This document shows, in pieces, positions 27,297 to 34,859 of a DNA stretch of 64,000 nt. The notes beneath the pieces are model-generated. The model was not told where the DNA came from. It did no database searches and saw nothing but the letters and a program-made list of their open reading frames with translations. This DNA comes from Paraburkholderia sp. Tr-20389 (lineage in GTDB: Bacteria; Pseudomonadota; Gammaproteobacteria; Burkholderiales; Burkholderiaceae). Position 1 is the stretch's first letter; every line of letters starts with the position of its first letter. The translations under genes were made by a program, and so were the position numbers. The stretch covers positions 682,001 through 746,000 of the forward strand of contig NZ_JAAGPD010000001.1 of the NCBI RefSeq assembly GCF_017104565.1, given 5' to 3'.

Positions 27297-27703
27297 GATC
27301 GTTCCCGCTGCCCGGACGCATGCGGCCGCAGCGCAATGCGGTAACGCCCCGCGCCGCCGATCGCGAGCGTCCCGAACATGATGAGCAGCATCCACGCGAA
27401 TTGCCCCTGATCGAGCGTCCATTCGCGATGCACGAGGCCCAGCGCGACGATGCTGACCAGCATGATCGGCACCGCGGCGAGCCGCGTCGCGATGCCGGCG
27501 ATCATCAGCAGCGGACAGACGACCTCCGCGAAGATCGCGAACGCGAGCGTCAGCGTCTTGCCGAGATGCAGCGGATCTTCGATCGCACCGAGCTGGCTCG
27601 TGTAATGGAGCGCCTTCGGCAATCCATGCACGAGCAGCACGAGCACGCTTGCAGTCACGCGCAGAAACAGCAGCGCGGCGTCGGGGGCGGAAAAGCGGTT
27701 CAT
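27290..27703 (-). CDS. DoxX family membrane protein
   Basis: A 137-residue protein with four helices: LFLRVTASVLVLLVHGLPKA, LTLAFAIFAEVVCPLLMIAG, LAAVPIMLVSIVALGLVH, FAWMLLIMFGTLAIGGAGRY. This is the DoxX/DoxD-like fold; members are linked to redox and thiol stress, but no activity is assigned here. ATG 27703 lies 14 nt after the amidohydrolase stop, and its end overlaps the HD-like gene. The frame extends upstream to 27850 inside the amidohydrolase and is rejected. Confidence 0.85.
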   Translation of the reverse strand: MNRFSAPDAALLFLRVTASVLVLLVHGLPKALHYTSQLGAIEDPLHLGKTLTLAFAIFAEVVCPLLMIAGIATRLAAVPIMLVSIVALGLVHREWTLDQGQFAWMLLIMFGTLAIGGAGRYRIALRPHASGQRERSC

Positions 27704-27717
27704 CGCGTGCAGATGCC

Positions 27718-29598
27718 TCAGAACGCGAAGCAGCTGCAACCAAGCGCGCCCCAGAACGAGTTCGCGTCGCTCGCGGGTACGTTGCTGCGCCACGCCCACG
27801 CATGCGCATGACGATGCACGCCGCACAGGTTCACGCACGCGTCGTTGCACGACTGCGCGAGCGGCGCGGCGGCGGGACGGTAGCGCGCATAGCCGCCGAA
27901 TTCCGCAACGGGAGACCAGGTCGGGCTCACGGGCAGCGCGGGCGGAGCGAAGGTTTCAAACTCGTCGACGGCATAGACGATGCGGCCGTTCACCACCGTC
28001 ATCACCGACGTCAGATGCTTGATCGCTTCTTCGTCGACCGTGAAGAAGTCGTCGGACAGTACGGCGAAATCGGCGAGTTGCCCCGGCACCAGCGCACCCT
28101 TGCGCGTGTCGTCGTTCGAGAACCATGCGCTGCCGACGGTATATCGGCGCAGCGCCTCCATGCGATCGAGCCGGTCCTGCGCGGCATACATCGGCGTGCC
28201 GCCCACGGTGCGTCCCGACACCAGCCAGTACAGCGACACGAACGGATTGAAGCTCGCCACACGCGTCGCGTCGGTGCCCGCGCCGACGGGCAGTCCCGCC
28301 GCGAGCATCTGCCGCACGGGCGGCGTGCGCGCCGCGGCTTCCGCGCCATAACGCGCGATGAAGTATTCGCCCTGATACGCCATCCGGTGCTGGATCGCGA
28401 TGCCGCCGCCGAGCGCGGCAATGCGCTCGATATTGCGTTGGGAAATGGTTTCGCAATGGTCGAAGAACCAGCGCAGCCCATTGAATGGCGTGTCGATGTC
28501 GACGCGCTCGAACACATTGAGAAAGCGTTCGATCGATTCGTCGTAAGTCGCGTGCAGCCGGAACGGCCAGCGGTTTTGCACGAGCAGGCGCACGACGGCT
28601 TCGAGTTCGCTTTCCATCGCGTCGGGCAGATCGGGGCGCGGCTCCAGGAAATCTTCGAAGTCCGCTGCGGAGAACACGAGCATTTCGCCCGCGCCGTTCA
28701 CCTTGAGGAAGTCGTCGCCGTCGCCGGGCTTCGTGACCTTGACCCACTTCGCGAAGTCTTCGATTTCCTTCTTCGCGTTCTGCGTGAACAGGTTGTACGC
28801 GATGCGCACCGTCAGTTCATTGCGCTTCGCGAGCTCCATGATGACCGCGTAGTCGTCGGGATACGCCTGATAGCCGCCGCCCGCGTCGATCGCACTCGTC
28901 ACGCCGAGCCGGTTGAGTTCGCGCATGAACTGACGCGACGAATTCATCTGGTCTTCGAGCGGCAGCTTCGGGCCTTTGGCAAGCGTCGCGTACAGCAGGC
29001 CCGCGTTCGGGCGCGCGATCAGCATGCCCGTCGGATTGCCGCGGCGGTCGCGCTGGATTTCGCCGCCCGGCGGATTCGGCGTGTCACGGTCATAGCCGAC
29101 GGCACGCAGCGCCGCCGCGTTCAGCAGCGCGCTATCGTAAAGATGCAGGATGAAGACGGGCGTGTCGGGCGCGATCGCGTTGATCTCTTCGAGGGTCGGG
29201 CCGCGCTTCTCCGCAAACTGGAATTCGTTCCATCCGCCGACCACGCGCACCCATTGCGGCGCCGGCGTGCGCGCGACCTGCGCGCGCAGCATCTCGAGCG
29301 CATCGTGCAGCGACGGCACGCCGTCCCAGCGCAGTTCGAGATTGAAGTTGAGACCGCCGCGAATCACGTGAAGATGCGAGTCGTTGAGACCCGGAATGAC
29401 CGTGCGGCCCTTCAGGTCGATGCGGCGTGTGGCATCGTTCGCCCATTGCATCATGTCGTGATCGTTGCCGCTCGCGACGATCTCGCCTTTGGACACGGCC
29501 AGCGCCGTCACGAACGAACGCTTGTCGTCCTGCGTCGCTATCTTGCCGTTGTAGATCACCAGGTCCGCAATGCGGGCGGGCTGAATGGGTGCGGTCAT
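27718..29598 (-). CDS. YtcJ-like metal-dependent amidohydrolase
   Basis: A 626-residue amidohydrolase-superfamily protein. An N-terminal beta sandwich (ADLVIYNGKIATQDD) is followed by the metal motif PGLNDSHLHV, the His of FRLHATYDES, WFFDHCE, IQHRM and the Asp of VGAGTDATRVASFNPF, then the C-terminal sandwich (LADFAVLSDDFFTV). Relatives hydrolyse N-substituted formamides, amides or cyclic ureas. The extra Cys/His-rich tail (residues about 585-626) is unusual. Start ATG 29598 has GGAGAG upstream. It lies 112 nt behind the YcaC-like gene and begins a tight series with DoxX and the HD-like protein. Confidence 0.9.
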   Translation of the reverse strand: MTAPIQPARIADLVIYNGKIATQDDKRSFVTALAVSKGEIVASGNDHDMMQWANDATRRIDLKGRTVIPGLNDSHLHVIRGGLNFNLELRWDGVPSLHDALEMLRAQVARTPAPQWVRVVGGWNEFQFAEKRGPTLEEINAIAPDTPVFILHLYDSALLNAAALRAVGYDRDTPNPPGGEIQRDRRGNPTGMLIARPNAGLLYATLAKGPKLPLEDQMNSSRQFMRELNRLGVTSAIDAGGGYQAYPDDYAVIMELAKRNELTVRIAYNLFTQNAKKEIEDFAKWVKVTKPGDGDDFLKVNGAGEMLVFSAADFEDFLEPRPDLPDAMESELEAVVRLLVQNRWPFRLHATYDESIERFLNVFERVDIDTPFNGLRWFFDHCETISQRNIERIAALGGGIAIQHRMAYQGEYFIARYGAEAAARTPPVRQMLAAGLPVGAGTDATRVASFNPFVSLYWLVSGRTVGGTPMYAAQDRLDRMEALRRYTVGSAWFSNDDTRKGALVPGQLADFAVLSDDFFTVDEEAIKHLTSVMTVVNGRIVYAVDEFETFAPPALPVSPTWSPVAEFGGYARYRPAAAPLAQSCNDACVNLCGVHRHAHAWAWRSNVPASDANSFWGALGCSCFAF

Positions 29599-29710
29599 CG
29601 TCGCTCTCCGTCAAACGTAGTCAGGCCGGGGTCAAACGTTCCCCGACGCGCGACGCCATGAACGCCGCGCGTGAGGCACTACTGGAAGTGCTAAAGGCTT
29701 TCAGCCCCGA

Positions 29711-30346
29711 TCAGCCCGCCTCGCTCGCGTGCTCGCCGAGGATCTGCTTCGCGTAGCGCACGCCGATGCCGTACGCGCTGTGCGCCTTGAAGATGTCCAT
29801 GCAGCCTTCGTACGTTTCGCCGCGCGCCCAGTCGCGTTGCAGTTCGCACATGAACTGCAGCGAGTTCATCGGCACGGCGCCCGCCTGCACGATGCGCTGC
29901 ACGGCGCGCTCATGCGCTTCTTCCGTGATATCGCCGCATGCGTCCGTCGGCACGTAGATCTCGAAGCCTTCCTTGAGCATCTGAATGGTCGGGAAGGTCA
30001 CGCACACTTCCGTCCACAGACCGGCGATCACGATCTTCTTGCGGCCCGTGGCCAGGATCGCTTCGCGGAAGCCCTTGTCTTCCCATGAGTTCATCGACGT
30101 GCGGTCGATCGGCTTGAGTTCCGGAAACACCGCCTGCACTTCGGGCAGCAGATGGCCGCTGAACGAGTCGGCGGCGATCGTCGTCAGAACGGTCGGCACC
30201 TTGAAGAGCTTCGCGCTCTTCGCGAGGATCTGGACGTTGTGCAGAACGTTGGTACGCTCGTGCGAGTGCGTGCCGAAGAACATCTGCGGCTGATGGTCGA
30301 TAAGCGCGAGCGCGCACGTGTCGGGCGTCAACAGTTCATAGGCCAT
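29711..30346 (-). CDS. Isochorismatase-family hydrolase, YcaC-like
   Basis: A 211-residue cysteine hydrolase of the isochorismatase superfamily. Asp in ALALIDHQPQMFFG, a Lys in the middle and Cys in GLWTEVCVTFPTIQ form the expected triad. The YcaC subgroup is octameric and has no firm substrate. The start is ATG 30346 with GGAG six bases upstream; the frame to 30496 is not supported. It heads a same-strand run of eight genes ending with the porin, and its 257-bp upstream region carries the TTAA direct repeat at 30564-30581. Confidence 0.9.
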   Translation of the reverse strand: MAYELLTPDTCALALIDHQPQMFFGTHSHERTNVLHNVQILAKSAKLFKVPTVLTTIAADSFSGHLLPEVQAVFPELKPIDRTSMNSWEDKGFREAILATGRKKIVIAGLWTEVCVTFPTIQMLKEGFEIYVPTDACGDITEEAHERAVQRIVQAGAVPMNSLQFMCELQRDWARGETYEGCMDIFKAHSAYGIGVRYAKQILGEHASEAG

Positions 30347-30563
30347 GAGTAGCTCCATTTCGCAAAGATGCGAGAGACCCGCACGGTTGCCTGGCAGCAA
30401 CCGCGCTAGCGTCCGGTTAGTAGTCGGATAAGTCGACGTTGCATCGGCGATGCGGATGCGAACGGCTTCGTCGCGCAGCTCAGGCGCGAGTTTCACAATG
30501 CCGCTTGGGCACTACGACCTGGGAGAAGATTAGTGACGGGCGGACTTAAAGTCCTGATGACGG

Positions 30564-30581
30564 CCTTAATCGTTATTAAAG
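30564..30581 (-). promoter_or_regulatory. STAND box a: TTAA direct repeat upstream of the YcaC-like hydrolase
   Basis: The minus strand reads CTTTAATAACGATTAAGG, with two TTAA half-sites exactly 10 bp apart. A third TTAA lies 20 bp further (30546-30549) inside a GGACTTAAAGTCC palindrome. It is 218 nt from the hydrolase start. The spacing matches tandem binding by OmpR-type winged helices. Confidence 0.5.
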
Positions 30582-30603
30582 GCGCTTGATTAAGCCTGTG
30601 TGA

Positions 30604-33390
30604 TCAGGCGCGAGACTGAATGGCGACGACGTGCAGCGGTGCACGCGTGTTCGACGCATTGCGCGTCGTTGCTCGCCCGGCGCCATTGCGCTGCCCGCAT
30701 TCGAGCGAAGCCGCGAACCAGCGTTGCGCCTCGTCATGACGGCCGAGCGCGCGCAGCACGTCGCCCTTGATGCGGCACAACTCGGCGTTGTACCAGCGCT
30801 CGCCGTTGTCGTCGGCATGATGCAGCGCCTGTTCGATCGTATCGAGCGCGTCTCTTGCGCGCGCTTCGTTCGTCATCGCGACGGCGAGCTGGCCCAGCAA
30901 CGGCGAGAGCTGCGCAAGATAAGCCGTTGCGCGCAGCATGTCGATCGATACGGCGAGCCGCTCGACGGCGGCGCTTCCCGTTTCCATCAGCGTCATGAGC
31001 CATGCTTCATAGCACGCGCAACACGCACTCCAGATCGTGAAGCCGAAGCGCGTGGACAGTTCATGCAGCACGTCGATGCCATGCCGCGCCGCCGCGCGAT
31101 CGTTGTTCAGCAGCGCAATCGGCACCAGCGCTTCGACGAGCACATAGCAGGTGACCATTTCATGGTCATACTCGACAGCCGAATCGAAGCAGCGCGCGGC
31201 GAGATCGTAGGCATCGTCGCGTTGTCCCTGCACCCAAAGCACGCGCGCGAGCGTCGCCCGCGCGACGATGCCGTGATCGACGCGGAAGCCCGTCATGTGC
31301 CAGCGGCTCAGCGGCTTCGCTTCGTAGGCCGAGATCATCCGTTCGAGCAATTCGCGGGCGCGGCACTGGTCGCCCGTATAGTGCAACGCGATGCCTTCGA
31401 CGCGATCCGCGAGAACGGCGAGCGTCGCATGGCTGCCGCTGCGCGCGAGATCGCCGAAACGGCGCGCCAGCATCAGCGCATCTCGCGCGCGTCCGGCGTA
31501 TTGATGCCAGTTCCACACGCCCCAGCGCGCGCGTGATGCATAGTCGGGCTGACCGGCCCGCACTGCTTCATTCAGCACGAGCGTCCAGGCTTCGCGCGTT
31601 TCCGTCAGCGGACCTTCTGCATAAACGAGGGCCGCCGCCAGCGCCGACACCAGCCTCAGGCGCGTCTCGACACCGACGGTCGTGTCGTCCTCCTCCCGCT
31701 CCGCAATGAGCCGCAGTGCAGCGCGCGCACGGCTGCAACACTCGTCGACGAGCGAGAGGTCGTAGAGATAAGGCACGGTGACGGCGGCAAGCGCAATGCC
31801 CGTCGCGTGATCGCCGCGTGAGCCGAGCGTCCAGTCGAGCGCCGTGCGCACGTTGCCGAGTTCGCGCGTGAACTCGCCGAGCCATTCGACGACGGGCCGT
31901 TCGGCCCAACGCTTCTGGGCCGTTTCGAGCAGTTCGAGAAACAGCGTCGCGTGCGCGGCGGCGGCACGCGTGCGCTCGCCGTTGTCGTCGAGTTGCTGCT
32001 GCGCATACGCACGCGTCGTTTCCAGCAAACGATAGCGATAGGACGAGCCCTCGAAGTCCGTCGTCAGCAGCGAACGCGATACGAGGCCGCTCACGGCGTC
32101 GAGTGCTTCCATGCGCGCGAGCCCGGCGTGCCCTGCCATCGCACACGCGGCATCGAGCGTGAAGCCGTTGACGAAAGTACCGAGCCAGCGCAGCAGCTTC
32201 TGCTCGTCCTGGCCGAGCAGCCGGTAGCTCCAGTCGAGCGTCGCCTTGAGCGTCTGATGGCGCGGCAATGCCGTGCGCCGCCCGCCCGTGAGAATGCGGA
32301 AACGGTCGTCGAGATGTTCGGCCAGCAGGCCGATGCCGAGCACGGCGGCGCGCGACGCCGCCAGTTCGAGCGCGAGCGGAATGCCGTCGAGGCGGCGGCA
32401 CACTTCGCCCGTCAAGTAAATGGTGCTGTCGTCGAGCGAAAACTGCGCGCCGTCTGCCTGCGCGCGTGCCAGAAAGAAGCGCACGGCGTCCGTGCGCAGC
32501 ACGCCGGCGCCCGGTTCGTTCGCCGTCGGCACGGACAGCGGCGGCACCTGATACACGATCTCGTCGCGTACGCGCAGCGCCTCGCGGCTCGTCGCCAGCA
32601 CGCGCATGCGGCTGCCCGCGCCCGTCAGCGCCTCGGCCATCGCCGCGACGATCTCCAGCACCTGCTCGCAGTTGTCGAGCACCACCAGCGCGTCGCGCTC
32701 GCGCCATTCCGCGGCGATCTGCGCGAGCGCCGTGCGGCTCGCCGACAGACGGCTGCCCATCGCGAAGGCGAGTGCATCGAGCGCCGACTGCGCGTCATAC
32801 ACGGCGGCGAGCGGCACGAACACCACGCCATCGGCGAAATCCTGCTGGACGGCATGCGCGACTTCGACGGCAAGGCGCGTCTTGCCGATGCCGCCCGTGC
32901 CCACGAGCGTCACGGTCTGATGTTCGCGCAACGCGCTTTTCACACCGTCGAGCGCGTCCCGGCGGCCGATCAGTTCCGGCACGCGTACAGGCAGCGGCCG
33001 GCGCACGGGCCGGGCGGCCGGGCTGTTGACGGGCAGGCCGGCGTCCGCACTTTCAGCCGATGGTTCGCTTGCCGGTGCTGCGTGCGCGCCGGTGTCCGCC
33101 TGCAAGATCAGACGGTAGCCGCGTCCCGGTACGGTAGCGATGCGCTCGCGCTCGTCGCCGAACGCACGGCGCAGCGCGGAGATATGAACCTGAAGATTGT
33201 TCTTTTCGACGACCGTGGTCGGCCAGACGGCGCGCATGATCTCTTCTTTCGATACGACATCGCCATCGGCGGCAATCAGCAGCGCGAGAATGTCGAATGC
33301 GCGGCTGCCGATCGGCACCTTCCGCCCATCGAGACGCACGTCGCGATGATCGAGTGAAACCTCGAGTTGACCGATCCGGATCGTCGTCAT
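30604..33390 (-). CDS. STAND regulator A: OmpR winged helix, NB-ARC ATPase, TPR-like region
   Basis: A 928-residue regulator. Residues 1-95 are an OmpR/PhoB winged helix (SRAFDILALLI, recognition helix LQVHISALRRAF, TVPGRGYRLI). The ATPase starts at the Walker A GTGGIGKT (164-171), with Walker B ALVVLDNCEQVL and the helical GIPLALELAASRAAVLGIG segment. The C-terminal half (about 450-928) is Ala/Leu-rich helices of TPR-like spacing. STAND proteins bind an inducer through the repeats and oligomerise on ATP binding. ATG 33390 is used; there is no Shine-Dalgarno, and the frame extends to a TTG at 33426. Paralogues are at 34860 and 40353. Confidence 0.9.
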   Translation of the reverse strand: MTTIRIGQLEVSLDHRDVRLDGRKVPIGSRAFDILALLIAADGDVVSKEEIMRAVWPTTVVEKNNLQVHISALRRAFGDERERIATVPGRGYRLILQADTGAHAAPASEPSAESADAGLPVNSPAARPVRRPLPVRVPELIGRRDALDGVKSALREHQTVTLVGTGGIGKTRLAVEVAHAVQQDFADGVVFVPLAAVYDAQSALDALAFAMGSRLSASRTALAQIAAEWRERDALVVLDNCEQVLEIVAAMAEALTGAGSRMRVLATSREALRVRDEIVYQVPPLSVPTANEPGAGVLRTDAVRFFLARAQADGAQFSLDDSTIYLTGEVCRRLDGIPLALELAASRAAVLGIGLLAEHLDDRFRILTGGRRTALPRHQTLKATLDWSYRLLGQDEQKLLRWLGTFVNGFTLDAACAMAGHAGLARMEALDAVSGLVSRSLLTTDFEGSSYRYRLLETTRAYAQQQLDDNGERTRAAAAHATLFLELLETAQKRWAERPVVEWLGEFTRELGNVRTALDWTLGSRGDHATGIALAAVTVPYLYDLSLVDECCSRARAALRLIAEREEDDTTVGVETRLRLVSALAAALVYAEGPLTETREAWTLVLNEAVRAGQPDYASRARWGVWNWHQYAGRARDALMLARRFGDLARSGSHATLAVLADRVEGIALHYTGDQCRARELLERMISAYEAKPLSRWHMTGFRVDHGIVARATLARVLWVQGQRDDAYDLAARCFDSAVEYDHEMVTCYVLVEALVPIALLNNDRAAARHGIDVLHELSTRFGFTIWSACCACYEAWLMTLMETGSAAVERLAVSIDMLRATAYLAQLSPLLGQLAVAMTNEARARDALDTIEQALHHADDNGERWYNAELCRIKGDVLRALGRHDEAQRWFAASLECGQRNGAGRATTRNASNTRAPLHVVAIQSRA

Positions 33391-33548
33391 CTGATGGGGT
33401 GATGTTGAATACTGTGGAGCTTGCAACGGCCGTTGCGCAAACCTGCAAGGCTCACACTATACGATGCCAGGTCGACATGGGCTGTGAAGCGTGACAGCCA
33501 TGATGGGTGTGAGCGGATAAAGAAACGCGAAACAGTGTACAACGAACA

Positions 33549-33580
33549 AAAGCCGCCCTGCATGGCGCGCGGGCGGCTTT
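33549..33580 (-). terminator. Intrinsic terminator of the alpha/beta hydrolase gene
   Basis: Arms AAAGCCGCCC and GGGCGGCTTT with a 12-nt loop are followed on the minus strand by a TTTTGTT tail. It is 43 nt past the hydrolase stop, so that gene is probably monocistronic. Confidence 0.8.
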
Positions 33581-33622
33581 CGATACAGCGCATCGCAGCT
33601 CGCGCCGCAACGCTTCGGGTGC

Positions 33623-34618
33623 TTAGACCTTCAGGAACGACAGCAGATCGGCGTTGACCTGTTCGACATGCGTGCTGCACATGCCGTGCGGCGCGCCTGC
33701 ATAGACCTTCAGCGTCGCGTTCTTCACTAGCTTCGAGGCGAGCTTCGCCGAGTCGTCGATCGGCACGATCTGGTCGTCGTCGCCGTGCAGGAACAGCGTC
33801 GGCACGTCGATCTTCTTCAGGTCGTCCGTATAGTCGACTTCGGAGAACTGTTTGATGCACTCGTACTGGCCTTTGATCGAGCCTTCCATGCCCTGGCGCC
33901 AGAAGTCCTGGATCAGCCCTTGCGAAACCTTGGCGTTCGGGCGGTTGAAGCCATAGAACGGCGTCGCGAGATCCAGATAGAACTGCGAGCGGTTGGCGGC
34001 GACGCCTGCCCGGATACCATCGAATACGGACATCGCCAGGCCGCCGGGGTTGGCTTGCGTCTTCAGCATCAGCGGCGGCACCGCGCCGATCAGCACCGCT
34101 TTCGCGACGCGCTTCGAACCATGACGGCCGATGTAATGCGCGACTTCGCCGCCACCCGTCGAATGGCCGACCAGCATCGCGTTCTTCACGTCGAGGGCGT
34201 CGAGCACGGCGGCCAGGTCGTCCGCATAGGTGTCCATGTCGTTGCCGCCCGACGACTGACCCGAGCGGCCATGTCCGCGGCGATCGTGCGCGATCACGCG
34301 ATAGCCCTGGTTCACGAGGAACAGCATCTGCGGATCCCACGCATCGGCGCTCAGCGGCCAGCCGTGCGAGAAGACGACGGGCGTGCCCGTGCCCCAGTCC
34401 TTGAAGAAAATCTCCGTGCCGTCCTTCGCCTTCACGAAGCTGCCACCTTGGTGATGTACGCGCTGCGCGTGACCGCCCGTGGTCGCGCTGCTGGCCGTGC
34501 CCGCTGCATTGGCCGCGAGGCTCGACATGGCCGCCACGGCCCCCGCCATCGTCGCCCCTGCCGACAGCAGCCTGCGCCGCGATTCCGATGGTGCGGCCGT
34601 GTAGCTCTGCGTGCTCAT
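33623..34618 (-). CDS. Tat-exported alpha/beta hydrolase, non-heme haloperoxidase-like
   Basis: A 331-residue protein with a twin-arginine signal ([20 protein letters not shown]) and an alpha/beta hydrolase of the cofactor-free chloroperoxidase/arylesterase group. It shows oxyanion loop [14 protein letters not shown], nucleophile GHSTGGG, acid HGDDDQIVP and base GAPHGM. Export of such an enzyme is uncommon and suggests a periplasmic ester or lactone substrate. ATG 34618 has GGAG eight bases upstream. It has its own terminator (33549) and a TTAA direct repeat about 140 nt upstream. It lies between STAND regulators A and B. Confidence 0.9.
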   Translation of the reverse strand: MSTQSYTAAPSESRRRLLSAGATMAGAVAAMSSLAANAAGTASSATTGGHAQRVHHQGGSFVKAKDGTEIFFKDWGTGTPVVFSHGWPLSADAWDPQMLFLVNQGYRVIAHDRRGHGRSGQSSGGNDMDTYADDLAAVLDALDVKNAMLVGHSTGGGEVAHYIGRHGSKRVAKAVLIGAVPPLMLKTQANPGGLAMSVFDGIRAGVAANRSQFYLDLATPFYGFNRPNAKVSQGLIQDFWRQGMEGSIKGQYECIKQFSEVDYTDDLKKIDVPTLFLHGDDDQIVPIDDSAKLASKLVKNATLKVYAGAPHGMCSTHVEQVNADLLSFLKV

Positions 34619-34756
34619 ATGTTGTTCTCCGTCGTTGCATCGCATCGCGCAGGCTTGCGCGGCGATGGTGTTGTCGATGACCGGACACAGCCGGCAAGCC
34701 GGCTTGTCACGAGTGACGGAGCTTAACGATGTGTAACGCCAAAGTCCTTGCGTGCG

Positions 34757-34775
34757 GCTTAAACGTCCTTAAACG
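34757..34775 (-). promoter_or_regulatory. STAND box b: TTAA direct repeat upstream of the alpha/beta hydrolase
   Basis: The minus strand reads CGTTTAAGGACGTTTAAGC, a clean direct repeat of GTTTAAG with 10-bp period. A second imperfect pair (TTAA 34723, GTAA 34733) lies closer to the gene. An AGGACTTT word between them also occurs near box a. Confidence 0.55.
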
Positions 34776-34859
34776 CAGACAGGCGGTCCGCCGGGCACAA
34801 TGACGTTAAGGAATTTTCAGGCGAGGCTAGACAGTCGAAGCGATCAAACTAGACGCGCT

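Noticed and set aside
27649-29661. A 670-codon plus-strand frame
   Set aside because: It is antisense to the amidohydrolase, has shadow composition and no recognisable motifs.
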